NCBI GenBank assembly: GCA_030017655.1
Contig: JASEIM010000005.1
Span: forward strand, 1 to 64,000
DNA from: Methanobacterium sp.
GTDB lineage: Archaea > Methanobacteriota > Methanobacteria > Methanobacteriales > Methanobacteriaceae
Reading direction: 5' to 3'
Length of the DNA stretch: 64,000 bases
The position numbers and the translations under genes are program-made. The notes under the pieces are model-generated. The model saw only the letters and a list, made by a program, of their open reading frames with translations. It was not told the origin of the DNA and searched no databases. Each line of letters opens with the position of its first letter. The stretch's first letter is position 1. This document shows, piece after piece, positions 1 to 10,912 of this stretch.

Positions 1-56
1 AATCAAATGTCTATATAATAAAAGTGTAAAAATTTAAAATTTTAGGAGTTGTTAAA

Positions 57-533
57 TTGAAATCTGCTGTAATGTATTATTCAAGAACTGGGAAGACGAA
101 AATAGCTGCAAATGCGCTTGCAAATAAAATATCAGGAGATTTAATTGAAATTAAAGATCTTAAAAATAGGATGGGAATACTAAATTTTATGAGGGCTGCA
201 TTTGATGCAAGAGGTTCAAAAATCACCAATATAGAACCCAGCAATGTTGATACTACAAATTATGACATACTATGCTTTGGAACCCCTGTTTGGGGCAGTA
301 GACCGACACCTGCATTCAACACAATGATACAAAACTTTAAAATTGCTGGAAAAAATATCATTCTCTTCGTAACCTTAGGCGGAGCAAATTATGAGGATGT
401 ACTTAATCTAATGAGCAAAATGACTAAAGAAAAAGGTGGAAATGTAATTAAAACTTTTGCAATCACCAATAGCGGTAAAAAAAGTGATTTAGAAATAGAA
501 AATGAAATAAATGGAATGGAAATCCCATTATAA
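57..533 (+). CDS. flavodoxin family protein
   Basis: A small FMN-binding electron-transfer protein of 158 aa, probably cytosolic. The N-terminal beta strand is followed by the phosphate-binding loop YSRTGKTK (residues 8-15), and GTPVWGSRPTPAF near residues 75-87 is the second FMN-contacting loop of this family. The start is TTG at 57, with AGGAG about 8 bases upstream; there is no in-frame ATG before residue 6. Redox partners cannot be read from the neighbours: the next gene, moeA, converges on it from the other strand. It could serve any low-potential pathway. Confidence 0.88.
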   Translation: MKSAVMYYSRTGKTKIAANALANKISGDLIEIKDLKNRMGILNFMRAAFDARGSKITNIEPSNVDTTNYDILCFGTPVWGSRPTPAFNTMIQNFKIAGKNIILFVTLGGANYEDVLNLMSKMTKEKGGNVIKTFAITNSGKKSDLEIENEINGMEIPL

Positions 534-548
534 ATATTTTAAACCAAA

Positions 549-1766
549 CTAAATAATTTCTAAAGGAATCACTTCAATCTCAGATCCTTCTTCAACTATT
601 TCTACATTTTTAGGCACTTCAAAATAACCATCAGCTTCTGCAACTGCCGTTATTGCCCCCGAATCTTTTAATATGGGGTATGCAATATTATTTTCTATTT
701 TTACAAAAGCATATTGGTGCCTTCCCCTTGAAGAATGAAATCTTCTTGAAATCTTAAGTTTTAATGGATCAGATTTTATATCATCAGGCATAGATGCCAT
801 CTTTCGTAAAAATGAAGAAACAAAAACATGGAATACCATTAATGCAGCTACAGGATATCCTGGAAGGCCAAAAATAGTTTTCCCATTTACTACACCAACT
901 ATAGTGGGTTTACCTGGTTTTACCGCAATTCCGTGTACAAAAACTTCTCCAATATCATCCAGTACGGCCCTCAGAACATCCCCTGTACCTGCAGAAGTCC
1001 CACCAGAAGTTATTATAACATCAGCATCCAAATGTTCTTCTATTTTACATTTAAGATCTTCATAATTATCTTTTGCAATGTCCGAATATACTGGCGTGCA
1101 TCCACAGGTTTTCACAGCATTTGAAATGGTTAAAGAGTTTATATCATATATTTTACCGTATTTTAGTTCGTTTCCTGGTTTAACTATCTCATCTCCCGTT
1201 GATATCACTGCAATCTTAGGTTTTTTAAATACCGGCACATTTGTAATACCTATTGCACCCAATACACCTATTTTATCATGTGTAAGTAGTGTTCCTGCTT
1301 TTAAGAGGATTTTATCTCTGGAAATATCAGAACCCTTTGGAGCAATATACTGATTATGGGCTGCGCTCTTATAAATATAAATATTTCCATCCTTATTTTC
1401 TGTAAATTCAACCATTACTATTCCATTTGCACCTTCTGGAACTGGAGCTCCTGTACTGATTTCAATACATGTTCCTTTTTCAACTTTTCTGGAAGCTGAT
1501 CCCCCAGCCCTAACCGTTTCTATAAGTTTCAATACCGCAGGATTATCTTCAGATGCACCAAATGTATCCTCCACTTTTACAGCATATCCATCCATTGATG
1601 CTCTATTAAAAGGCGGAAGGTCAATTGCTGCATGCATATCTTCAGCAAGAACTCTCCTGTAGGCCTTTTCTAATTTTATTTTCTCAATTTCTTTTTTAAT
1701 CTTGATATTATTAATTATTTCATTGACTTCATCAGAATCCATTATTTTTAAAAATTCTTTTCCCAT
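549..1766 (-). CDS. moeA: molybdopterin molybdenumtransferase MoeA
   Basis: Inserts molybdate or tungstate into adenylylated molybdopterin, the last step of the cofactor used by formylmethanofuran dehydrogenase and formate dehydrogenase. The 405 aa give the full MoeA layout: the conserved PPFNRASMDGYAV (51-63), the MogA-like domain with STGDEIV (189-195) and TSGGTSAGTGD (253-263), and a C-terminal domain IV from about residue 335. It stands alone, convergent with the flavodoxin gene. GTGAT before the ATG is a plausible ribosome site. Archaea often carry two MoeA paralogues; metal preference cannot be read here. Confidence 0.95.
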   Translation of the reverse strand: MGKEFLKIMDSDEVNEIINNIKIKKEIEKIKLEKAYRRVLAEDMHAAIDLPPFNRASMDGYAVKVEDTFGASEDNPAVLKLIETVRAGGSASRKVEKGTCIEISTGAPVPEGANGIVMVEFTENKDGNIYIYKSAAHNQYIAPKGSDISRDKILLKAGTLLTHDKIGVLGAIGITNVPVFKKPKIAVISTGDEIVKPGNELKYGKIYDINSLTISNAVKTCGCTPVYSDIAKDNYEDLKCKIEEHLDADVIITSGGTSAGTGDVLRAVLDDIGEVFVHGIAVKPGKPTIVGVVNGKTIFGLPGYPVAALMVFHVFVSSFLRKMASMPDDIKSDPLKLKISRRFHSSRGRHQYAFVKIENNIAYPILKDSGAITAVAEADGYFEVPKNVEIVEEGSEIEVIPLEII

Positions 1767-2410
1767 TTAAATCACATTTAAATCTTCTAAATTATTTAAA
1801 TACTGTTTTAAACATTTATTTATAAAGAAATATGATATGACGATTTATTAAGCATGCTAACAAAAATATGTTTTAAGTTTAAAATATTTTTTTATTTAAT
1901 TTATTTTAAATTGTTAAAAATATAATTTCTGTATATGTGAAAAAATAAGGTATTATTGAGCTGCAGTTTTTTATTTTTATCATTTAGATGCTAAGAATAC
2001 AAACCCTATCAAACACAAAAGTTAGACATATGCTAATATAAAAATTAAAATCCCTCAAAAGATTCCTTATTTGCTTTTATACATGGATTATTACTGATAA
2101 TAAATAAAAAACTTCTTTTAATGGGGAATTCAATTTATAATGGAATTAAACCAATTTTAATTTAGTGATCATTCTTCATTTTTGCAAAAGTATTATAACT
2201 GATTAAGAATATATATCCCAATACTTGAAAAAAGTAATTTAGTTTATTAAAAAGGTTTCATTTACTGAAAAACAGCGTAATATATTTGACACTTTTTCAA
2301 TATTAATACATTTATATAAGTTGTTTATCTTAGTTACTGCGATCTTTTAAACTAAATACTATAAAATAGAAGATATTTATAACTTTCTAAAACATAATGG
2401 AGGAGAGTAT
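1767..2410. other. gene-less AT-rich stretch
   Basis: 644 bases between the divergent moeA and aIF1A genes. The stretch is very AT-rich. I find no open frame longer than about 15 codons, no tRNA-like fold and no copy of the 14-bp palindrome seen in the sulfur island. It presumably holds the two divergent promoters. I see nothing further that I can support. Confidence 0.5.
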
Positions 2411-2725
2411 TTGAGAAGAGGACAAGGTAAACAAGGACAAGGGACTCAAGAAATGAGGAGAGTTAGATCTCCACGAAAAGGGGAAATAGCTGGTGTTGTT
2501 GAGCAAATATTAGGGCATGGAAAACTAAAAGTAAGATGCGATGATGGTAAAATCAGACTTGCCAGAATCCCTGGAAAAATGAAAAAAAGGATCTGGATCC
2601 GTGAAGGGGATGTAGTTCTTGTAAAACCATGGGATTTCCAGAGTGATGAAAAAGCTGACGTTATCTGGAGATATACAAGAACAGAGGCAAACTGGCTTGA
2701 ACGTAGAGGTTATTTAAACCTATAA
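2411..2725 (+). CDS. eif1A: translation initiation factor aIF-1A
   Basis: Archaeal homologue of IF1/eIF1A, which binds the small-subunit A site and promotes scanning and initiator-tRNA placement. The 104 aa comprise a basic N-terminal tail rich in Arg, Gly and Gln, then an S1-like OB fold (about 22-90) with the family sequence LKVRCDDGKIRLARIPGKMK, and a C-terminal RTEANWLERRGYL. The start is TTG with GGAGAG immediately upstream. It heads a run of translation and ribosome-assembly genes (RIO1, KH protein), the usual archaeal grouping. Confidence 0.96.
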   Translation: MRRGQGKQGQGTQEMRRVRSPRKGEIAGVVEQILGHGKLKVRCDDGKIRLARIPGKMKKRIWIREGDVVLVKPWDFQSDEKADVIWRYTRTEANWLERRGYLNL

Positions 2726-2833
2726 TCATTTAAATTTTAAAATTCTTAAATGATTATTAAATTTTAATAATTTTAATCGTTTTGATAATGTTTTAATTTT
2801 AAGGATAAGCCAAGAAATTAGTGTGAGTTAATT

Positions 2834-3604
2834 ATGGGCTCTAAAATATCAAAAGCAGATGACATTTTAAGAAAAATGCTATCTGAAAAGAGAATTAAAA
2901 GCGTTGAAGATAAAAGGGTTGGTAGTGAGGTATTTGATAGCATAACCTTGAAAACACTGTATAAACTGGCAAATACTGGTTATATTCACCGCTTAAATGG
3001 TGCAATAAGCACTGGAAAAGAGGCAAATGTGTTTAAAGGCTTGGACGAAGATGATAACTTTGTAGCAGTTAAAATATACAGAGTTACAACTTCTGATTTT
3101 AAGAAAATGCAGAACTATATACAAGGGGATCCCAGATTCAATGTTCGAACTGGTAATAAACGCCAGCTTGTAAATGCATGGGTTACAAAAGAATTTAGAA
3201 ATCTTCAAAGAGCCTATGAAGCCGGAGTAAATGTCCCAAAGCCCCTTATTGCAAAAAATAATGTACTTGTAATGGAATTTATTGGAGATGAAGAAGGAGA
3301 TGCAGCGCTTCCCATGAGGCATTCCGAAATTCAAGACCCTGAAGAACTTCTAAATAAAGTAATTAACAATATGAAACTTTTATATCAAGAAGCAGGGCTT
3401 GTACATGGTGATCTTTCAAGTTACAACATTCTAATTCAAGATGGAGATCCTGTAATTATCGACATTTCACAAGGTATGACTCGTGATCATCCAATCTCTA
3501 ACGAGCTCTTAAATAGAGATATAGATAACATCGTAAAAGATTTTAAGAAATTAAAGATCAATATATCTAATGAAGAAATAAAAAGCGCGATTAAGGATTT
3601 ATAA
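2834..3604 (+). CDS. rio1: RIO1-type serine protein kinase
   Basis: Atypical protein kinase/ATPase involved in late maturation of the small ribosomal subunit. The 256 aa show the RIO1 flexible-loop ATP site STGKEANVF (59-67), the ATP-anchoring lysine K80, the catalytic loop HGDLSSYN (191-198) and the metal-binding DIS (210-212), in family order and spacing. It lies between aIF1A and a KH-domain protein likened to Dim2/Pno1, a RIO partner in eukaryotic 40S assembly, so the context supports the function. Confidence 0.95.
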   Translation: MGSKISKADDILRKMLSEKRIKSVEDKRVGSEVFDSITLKTLYKLANTGYIHRLNGAISTGKEANVFKGLDEDDNFVAVKIYRVTTSDFKKMQNYIQGDPRFNVRTGNKRQLVNAWVTKEFRNLQRAYEAGVNVPKPLIAKNNVLVMEFIGDEEGDAALPMRHSEIQDPEELLNKVINNMKLLYQEAGLVHGDLSSYNILIQDGDPVIIDISQGMTRDHPISNELLNRDIDNIVKDFKKLKINISNEEIKSAIKDL

Positions 3605-3662
3605 GGATAGAAAAGTATATTACATCGCATATTGAAATATTATTTAAGTTGAAGAAAATATT

Positions 3663-3748
3663 GTCAAATTTCATTTGACCTTGAAGGAAACCTAGGTTTC
3701 CTGAACTGCAAATCTTTCGATTTGCATGCGCAAACACTTCGTGTTTGC
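3663..3748. repeat. short-hairpin array A
   Basis: Four consecutive small inverted repeats fill the gap between the RIO1 and KH genes: TCAAAT/ATTTGA with a TTC loop (3663-3677), the perfect palindrome GGAAACCTAGGTTTCC (3686-3701), GCAAATC/GATTTGC with a four-base loop (3708-3725), and GCAAACAC/GTGTTTGC with a TTC loop (3730-3748). Stems are distinct in sequence but share length and loop style with the arrays at 44.1-44.3 kb and 58.8-59.0 kb. Function is unknown; a compact multi-hairpin RNA or a degenerate mobile repeat are options. Confidence 0.6.
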
Positions 3749-3794
3749 ATGCTTCGTATTTTCTGAATTACATATTAAATTTTGAGGTGAAAAA

Positions 3795-4361
3795 GTGCCT
3801 AACACTGAATATCTTAAGATTCCAAAGGAAAGAATTGGAGTCCTAATTGGAAAAGACGGCGTTACGAAAGAACATGTTGAAAATATGACACAGACTGAGC
3901 TGGATATTGAAAGTGAAACTGGCAGCATCACCATTGTTCCAACTGAAGACATGGAAGATCCACTTGGTGTATGGAAAACCAGATATATTGTGAAAGCAAT
4001 AGGTAGAGGTTTTAGCCCAGAAACAGCTCTAAAACTAATTAATGATGACTTTATTTTAGAAATAATCAACTTACCGGATTTTGTTGGGAAATCAAAAAAA
4101 GCAATTTTAAGACAAAAGGGTAGGATAATTGGTAGAGAAGGCAGAACTAAGGAAATAATTAAAGAAATGACCAATGTTGATGTGTCTGTGTATGGTAAGA
4201 CTGTAGCACTTATTGGAGATATGGAAAGGATACAGATTGCAAAAGAAGCTGTTGAAATGATTTTAGATGGTGTAAGGCATAAAACTGTCTATTCATTTTT
4301 AGAAAGAAAAAAACAGGAACTTAAAAGGAAGGAATTTGAAAATATTGTAATTAAAGATTAA
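3795..4361 (+). CDS. KH-domain protein (archaeal Dim2/Pno1-like)
   Basis: RNA-binding protein with two KH-type domains, in the family of archaeal Dim2-like proteins implicated in 16S rRNA 3'-end maturation. Of 188 aa, the first KH domain carries IGVLIGKDG (14-22) and the second carries the GXXG-type loop GRIIGREGRT (109-118). The start is GTG, preceded by GAGGTG. Co-direction with RIO1 and aIF1A supports a ribosome-biogenesis role; the RNA target is inference from the family. Confidence 0.9.
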   Translation: MPNTEYLKIPKERIGVLIGKDGVTKEHVENMTQTELDIESETGSITIVPTEDMEDPLGVWKTRYIVKAIGRGFSPETALKLINDDFILEIINLPDFVGKSKKAILRQKGRIIGREGRTKEIIKEMTNVDVSVYGKTVALIGDMERIQIAKEAVEMILDGVRHKTVYSFLERKKQELKRKEFENIVIKD

Positions 4362-4401
4362 AATTACGCTTAAAAAAATTATGGAATAAAGGAGGCTAAC
4401 T

Positions 4402-6010
4402 TTGGAAAGAGAAAAATCTTTGGAAAAAGAAATGTCTATTGAAACCGTAGTATCTGCAGAAAGAGAGGCATCTGAACTTTTTGAAGAGTTTAAAGAGCTT
4501 ACAGCATCTGAATTTTTCAGAAGAAACAAACAGATGCTTGGTTTTTCTGGTAAAATAAGATCATTAACAATAGTATTCCACGAATTGATTACAAACAGTC
4601 TTGATGCTGCTGAAGAAGCAGGGATTCTACCAGAAATAACAATAGACCTTAAAAGAGTTAACAAGGATCATTATATTTTATATCTTAAGGACAATGGACC
4701 TGGTATCCCTGAAAATTTTGTAACTAAGGTATTCTGTACCATGTTTGCTGGTTCTAAGTTTAGAAGTATTCAATCAAGAGGACAGCAAGGATTAGGTTGT
4801 AGTGGATGTGTTTTATTATCACAAATGACAACCGGAATGCCTGTAAAAATCACCTCAGGGTATAAAGAAGGAGATAAGATTAAAGGAGTTGAAATGACAT
4901 TCAAAATGGATGTAAAGACTAATCAAGGGCTTATCTTAGATAAAAAAGAAATTGATCTTGAGGAAACTGGCGTAAGCATGGAACTTCACTTCAAAGAAGT
5001 TTCCTATTCTTTAAGTGAACAGGGAGCATTTGAATACATAAGAAGGACTATGATTGCAAATCCACACGCTAAAATTATATTCAGAGATCCAACAGGTCAT
5101 AAATTCATATTTGATAGGGCAACAGATGAAATCCCCCCAATGCCTAAAGAAGTGCTTCCTCACCCAAAAGGAGTAACAGCAGATGATTTAATCTTTATGG
5201 CAAAGCATACAGATAAAAGAAGATTTAGAAGCTTACTAACCAGTTCCCTTTCAAGAATGTCAAATAAAAGAATTGATGAAATTGAAAAAATAACTGGAAT
5301 TGACTTTAACAAGCGCCCTAAAGACATGAAATGGGAAGAAGCAGAACAAATCGTGGAATTATTCCAGAAAATGGATTTTATGGCACCTCCCACAGCAGGA
5401 TTAATCCCAATCGGTGAAGAACAGATCGAAAAAGGTATGAGAGAAATATTAGAACCTGAATATGTAAAAACAATCACCAGAAAACCTAAAACATATAAAG
5501 GAGGAGTATCCTTTATTATTGAGGCAGGAATTGCCTACGGTGGAAAATCAGGAAGAGTTGTTGGAGAGCAGAAAAAAGCAGAAATAATGCGTTTTGCAAA
5601 CAGAGTTCCCCTAACTTTCGATCAGGGAAGCTGTGGTATAACAGAAGCTCTTAAAAGCATAGATTGGAAACGTTATGGGATAAGAGACCTTGAAAATGCC
5701 CCAATAACTGTATTTGCAAATATCATATCCACCCATGTTCCTTACATGTCTACAGGAAAGCAGAGTGTTGCTCCTGAAGAAGAAATTATGCAGGAAGTAA
5801 GGCAAGCCACAATGAAAATTGCAAGAAGCTTGCAGAAGTATCTGAATGCAAAAAGAGCCGCTAAAGAAGAAGCCATGCGTTCAAAAATATTTGAAACTTA
5901 TGTGCCAGTAATATTAAGAGAAGCAGCAATGCTTGCTGAGAAAGATGTTCCTGAATATGATGACGTATTAGCAAAAGTAACAAGGAAACCAAAGATACTG
6001 GAGGATATTC

Positions 6011-6021
<11 letters not shown>
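4402..6021 (+). CDS. top6B: DNA topoisomerase VI subunit B
   Basis: ATPase subunit of the type IIB topoisomerase that relaxes and decatenates DNA in archaea. The 539 aa include the GHKL ATP site: E61 and N65 in HELITNS, DNGPGIP (97-103) and GQQGLGCSG (127-135). A helix-two-turn-helix region and transducer domain follow, with the switch lysine probably in the GKQSVAP segment around residue 452. The start is TTG with GGAGG six bases upstream. It overlaps top6A by 11 bases, indicating translational coupling. Confidence 0.97.
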
Positions 6022-7066
<1,045 letters not shown>

Positions 7067-7068
7067 AA

Positions 7069-7097
7069 GGAAATTTTCAATTTCCTACTTTTTTATT
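7069..7097 (+). terminator. hairpin plus T-run after top6A
   Basis: A perfect seven-base stem GGAAATT/AATTTCC with a TTC loop begins two bases after the top6A stop and is followed by a run of T residues. Archaeal termination mainly needs the T-run; the hairpin resembles members of the short-hairpin arrays elsewhere in the window. Confidence 0.5.
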
Positions 7098-7378
7098 TTT
7101 TAAACCCATTAAATCAAATATTTTAACTACTATTTTTATTTATATATCTAATATACAAATTACATTAGTATATTGCCTATCTTTTACAATAAATCCATAA
7201 AACACATCCCATGCTATTTTAATTATTTAATTTAAATAAATTAAATCTAATAGCGCATTTAAGGACTATTTAATTATATATAAAGGATAAAAACCATTAT
7301 TTTTCCATTTAAAGCATTAAAAAAATCAAAAGTAATATATAATGCAAGGAATATATTAACTATATAACTGGTGTTTTT
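7098..7378. other. AT-rich intergenic region before hxlB
   Basis: No open frame or RNA fold is evident. A TATA-like TAATATATAA at about 7332-7341 lies some 40 bases before the hxlB start and is a candidate promoter with a short leader. Confidence 0.35.
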
Positions 7379-7903
7379 ATGTTAAGAATAGTGATTGAAG
7401 AAATTACATCCCATATTAAATCTCTGGATATTGATGATGAAGCCGTTAAACTCATGGAAAGTTACTTAATTAATGCTCCAAAGATATTTATATGCGGTTA
7501 TGGAGAATCAGAACTTGTTGGAAAGTCTTTTGCTTCAAGATTAAGTGAAATCCGTCGGAATGTCTATGTAGTAAGCGAAACAGTTGTACCTGGAATTGAG
7601 AAGACACATGTTCTTTTAGCAATATCTGGATCTGGAGAAACTGAACCAACCTTGACCATTACAAAAAAGGCACATGAGCTTGGTGCCGATATTATATCCA
7701 TAACTTCTTTTTCTGATTCGCCGCTTGCCCAAATCTCAGACCTTGTAATTGTAATACCTGGTAGAATAAAAGCAAAAACCAAGAATTATATCGAAAGGAG
7801 AGTATCCGGAGAATATGAACCATTAACACCCTTTGGAACCCTATTTGAGATATCAACAAGAGTATTTTTAGAAGGTATTATTACAGAACTTGCAGAGAAA
7901 TGA
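7379..7903 (+). CDS. hxlB: 6-phospho-3-hexuloisomerase
   Basis: Interconverts 3-hexulose-6-phosphate and fructose-6-phosphate; in archaea this branch of the ribulose monophosphate pathway supplies pentose phosphates. The 174 aa form a single SIS sugar-isomerase domain with GYGESELVGKSFASRL near residues 39-54 and AISGSGET near 80-87, plus the family C-terminus PFGTLFEI. The partner hexulose-phosphate synthase is not in this window, so it must lie elsewhere or be fused to another gene. Confidence 0.9.
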   Translation: MLRIVIEEITSHIKSLDIDDEAVKLMESYLINAPKIFICGYGESELVGKSFASRLSEIRRNVYVVSETVVPGIEKTHVLLAISGSGETEPTLTITKKAHELGADIISITSFSDSPLAQISDLVIVIPGRIKAKTKNYIERRVSGEYEPLTPFGTLFEISTRVFLEGIITELAEK

Positions 7904-8129
7904 AATTAAAATAATATTCATTAGAAAGCATCAAAATAAAAATATTATCAAAAATAAAAGGCTTAAGCCTCGGAAATTTATATTAAAATGCATTCCAGTA
8001 TTAATAGCTTTTCCATATTTCAACAATCTGCTTAAAATGGCATTGATGGAAATAACTTTATTTATATAGCGATAAAATTTATATTATAATTAAAAGTTAA
8101 AGATTAATATTTGAATAGGAGTTGATCTT

Positions 8130-9146
8130 TTGAAATCTGTTGGTATAAATGGTTACGGAACAATTGGTAAAAGAGTTGCAGACGCTGTTTCTGCGCAGGA
8201 TGATATGAAAATTGTGGGAGTTACCAAGCGGAGTCCTGACTTTGAAGCCCGAATGGCTGTCGAAAAAGGTTATGATCTTTATATAAGTGTCCCTGAAAGA
8301 GAAAGCGCCTTTGAAGAAGCAGGGATCAAAGTAACAGGAACTGCAGACGAATTATTCGAAAAGTTGGATATTGTTGTTGACTGTACGCCTGAAGGTATCG
8401 GTGCAAAAAATAAGGAAAATATTTACGAAAAAATAGGATTAAAAGCAATTTTTGAAGGTGGAGAAAAACACGATGCAATAGGGCTTTCATTTAATTCATT
8501 CTCAAACTATAAAGATGTTATAGGTAAAGATTATGCCAGAGTTGTGTCATGTAATACAACAGGACTTTGTAGGACTCTTAAACCAATAGATGACCTCTGC
8601 GGAATTAAAAAAGTAAGGGCAGTGATGGTAAGAAGAGGTGCCGACCCAAGGCAGGTTAAAAAAGGCCCAATAAATGCTGTTGTTCCTAATCCCCCAACAG
8701 TACCTTCACACCATGGACCTGATGTTAAAACAGTTATGTATGGCCTTGATATAACCACGATAGCTTTATTAGTACCTACAACATTAATGCACCAGCACAA
8801 TTTGATGGTTGAACTTGAATCTAAAGTTAGTGTTGATGATATTAAAGAAACTCTAAATAACACCTCCAGAGTCCTTATACTTAAAGCAAGTGAAGGTCTT
8901 GGTTCAACCGCCGAATTTATGGAATATGCAAAAGAATTAGGACGTTCAAGAAACGATCTATTTGAAATTGGGGTATGGGAAGAGTCATTAAATATTGTAG
9001 ATGGAGAACTCTATTATATGCAGGCAATTCACCAGGAATCTGATGTTGTACCAGAAAATGTGGATGCAATAAGAGCCATGCTTGAAATGGAAGATGATCC
9101 TCAAAAATCCATTGAAAAAACAAACAAATCCATGGGTATTCTTTAA
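8130..9146 (+). CDS. gap: archaeal glyceraldehyde-3-phosphate dehydrogenase (phosphorylating)
   Basis: Archaeal type II GAPDH interconverting glyceraldehyde-3-phosphate and 1,3-bisphosphoglycerate, working mainly in gluconeogenesis in methanogens. The 338 aa begin with the Rossmann motif GINGYGTIGKR, and the catalytic cysteine is C141 in SCNTTGL (140-146). HHGPD and the C-terminal region fit the family. The start is TTG with AGGAG upstream. TTTATATAG near 8060 is a possible TATA element. The stop codon lies inside a long imperfect hairpin. Confidence 0.96.
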   Translation: MKSVGINGYGTIGKRVADAVSAQDDMKIVGVTKRSPDFEARMAVEKGYDLYISVPERESAFEEAGIKVTGTADELFEKLDIVVDCTPEGIGAKNKENIYEKIGLKAIFEGGEKHDAIGLSFNSFSNYKDVIGKDYARVVSCNTTGLCRTLKPIDDLCGIKKVRAVMVRRGADPRQVKKGPINAVVPNPPTVPSHHGPDVKTVMYGLDITTIALLVPTTLMHQHNLMVELESKVSVDDIKETLNNTSRVLILKASEGLGSTAEFMEYAKELGRSRNDLFEIGVWEESLNIVDGELYYMQAIHQESDVVPENVDAIRAMLEMEDDPQKSIEKTNKSMGIL

Positions 9147-9160
9147 TTAAAGAATCCCAT
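9132..9160 (+). terminator. hairpin spanning the gap stop codon
   Basis: ATGGG-ATTCTTT pairs with AAAGAAT-CCCAT around an AATT loop, with one bulged T at 9137. The 12-pair stem includes the gap stop codon (9144-9146). A 3'-end stabiliser or termination aid is possible; no long T-run follows directly. Confidence 0.4.
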
Positions 9161-9320
9161 CAATTTTCTATTTATAAATAAATTTTAAGATATTGATTGA
9201 TAATAGAATTATCTGCTCTTTTTTAATAGATTTTATTAGATGGAATTAACATATATTCAAAGAATTAATGTGGAATTATTGGATATATCTTGAATATTTC
9301 AATGATTTACAGTGATTTTA

Positions 9321-10187
9321 ATGATAAAAGAACTTATTATTTCAATGCGGCCAAGGCAATGGTATAAAAATCTGGTTATATTTGTTGGAATTGTTTTCTC
9401 ATTTAATCTTTTAAATTTAAATCTATGGATTGGCGCAATTGGTGCATTTGCAGTTTTTTGCGCACTTTCTGGCAGCATATATATATTGAATGATATTATC
9501 GATATTGAAAAGGATAAAAACCATCCACAAAAGAGGATGAGGCCCATTGCATCAGAAAGATTAAATCCAAATTACGCTTTAGTATTTGCAGCGATATTTA
9601 TCATTCTGGCTTTATTTGTTGCTTATTTAATTAATATATTGTTCTTTATTTCAGCATTAACATTCTTCCTGTTAATATTGATTTATTCGCTGTTCTTAAA
9701 ACATTTTATTATAGTGGATATAATGATTATTTCCACTGGTTTTGTAATAAGGGCAATTGCAGGATGTCTTGCAATTGATGTGCTGGTTTCTCCATGGCTT
9801 ATAATATGTGCGTTCCTGCTTGCGTTATTTTTAGCAATTGGAAAGCGCAGACATGAATTAATCATACTTGGAGGAAATGCAGAGAATCATAGAAAAATTC
9901 TGGATGGATATTCAACTGAAATGCTTGATCAGATGATCAATATAACTACAAGTGCTTTAATTATGTCATATTCCCTTTATACCTTTTTTACAGGTAAAAT
10001 ATTTATAATGCTTACAATTCCCTTTGCATTCTACGGCCTTTTTAGATATATATATCTTGTACATAAAGAAAATTTTGGTGGAGAGCCTGAAATGCTTTTT
10101 AAAGATAGAGGGATGTTATTTAGCATTATTTTATGGGTGCTCCTGGCTGTATTCGTACTTTACGGAAGTGTGATTTTCAAATTTTAG
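9321..10187 (+). CDS. UbiA-family prenyltransferase, phosphoribosyltransferase-like
   Basis: Integral membrane transferase acting on a polyprenyl phosphate or related acceptor. The aspartate motif NDxxDxxKD (NDIIDIEKD) sits in the first cytosolic loop, and MRPRQWYKN at the N-terminus together with PQKRMRPIAS resemble decaprenyl-phosphate phosphoribosyltransferase-like members of UbiA. Eight or nine hydrophobic helices follow. I start at ATG 9321 because GTGAT just upstream serves as ribosome site; a GTG nine bases earlier is part of that site. Substrate is inference. Confidence 0.82.
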   Translation: MIKELIISMRPRQWYKNLVIFVGIVFSFNLLNLNLWIGAIGAFAVFCALSGSIYILNDIIDIEKDKNHPQKRMRPIASERLNPNYALVFAAIFIILALFVAYLINILFFISALTFFLLILIYSLFLKHFIIVDIMIISTGFVIRAIAGCLAIDVLVSPWLIICAFLLALFLAIGKRRHELIILGGNAENHRKILDGYSTEMLDQMINITTSALIMSYSLYTFFTGKIFIMLTIPFAFYGLFRYIYLVHKENFGGEPEMLFKDRGMLFSIILWVLLAVFVLYGSVIFKF

Positions 10188-10270
10188 GAATAAATAAAGA
10201 GTTTTTAACTAATTTCCCATAATCTTAAAAGATGCAAATATTGGATTAATAAAAATACAGGAACTAAATT

Positions 10271-10912
10271 ATGAAATATGATTTACACATTCATTCAAAG
10301 TATTCTCGTGATGGGATTCTTGATCCTAAAAAAATAGTAAAGATTGCAATTAAAAAAGGACTTGATGGAATTGCAATTACGGATCATGATACTATTAAAG
10401 GTGGTTTAAAGACAAAAGAATACGAGACTGAAGATTTTAAGATTTTAATTGGTTCAGAGGTATCCACTACAAGAGGAGAAATAACTGGACTCTTTTTATC
10501 TGAAGACATTAAATCAAAGGAATTTCATGATGTTAGCGATGAAATCAGAGATCAGGGAGGTTTAGTGATTGCTCCACATCCATTTGATAAATTAAGGAAA
10601 TCAACATTTCGCATTAAAAATGAAGATGCTAAATACATAGATACAATCGAAGTATTTAATTCACGATGCATCCATCAAAAATATAATGAAAGAGCGGCAT
10701 CATATGCGAAAAAACACAATTTATCCGCAGTTGGAGGTAGTGATGCCCATTTTCCATATGAAATAGGTAAAGCAGGAGTCATTTTAGAATCCTGTGATTT
10801 AAGGAATGCTATATTAAAGAACGATTTAAAAGTATTTGGAAAGAGATCCATTTTTTTAAACCATGGAATAACAAAGGTGCTTAAGTTATGGCGAAAAACA
10901 AGATCTGGCTGA
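10271..10912 (+). CDS. PHP-domain metal-dependent phosphoesterase
   Basis: A 213-aa PHP protein of the polymerase/histidinol-phosphatase superfamily. Metal ligands are visible as LHIHSKYSRDG (H6, H8), TDHDT near residues 38-42, APHPFD near 97-102 and GGSDAHFP near 155-162. It probably hydrolyses a phosphomonoester or phosphodiester; the substrate is unknown. Its end overlaps the start of the next membrane-protein gene by 25 bases, so the two are likely cotranslated. Confidence 0.85.
   Translation: MKYDLHIHSKYSRDGILDPKKIVKIAIKKGLDGIAITDHDTIKGGLKTKEYETEDFKILIGSEVSTTRGEITGLFLSEDIKSKEFHDVSDEIRDQGGLVIAPHPFDKLRKSTFRIKNEDAKYIDTIEVFNSRCIHQKYNERAASYAKKHNLSAVGGSDAHFPYEIGKAGVILESCDLRNAILKNDLKVFGKRSIFLNHGITKVLKLWRKTRSG

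Noticed and set aside
3692..4174. A 160-codon open frame on the minus strand opposite the KH gene
   Set aside because: The plus-strand KH protein has clear motifs and a ribosome site; the minus frame has biased, low-information composition and no site before its start.
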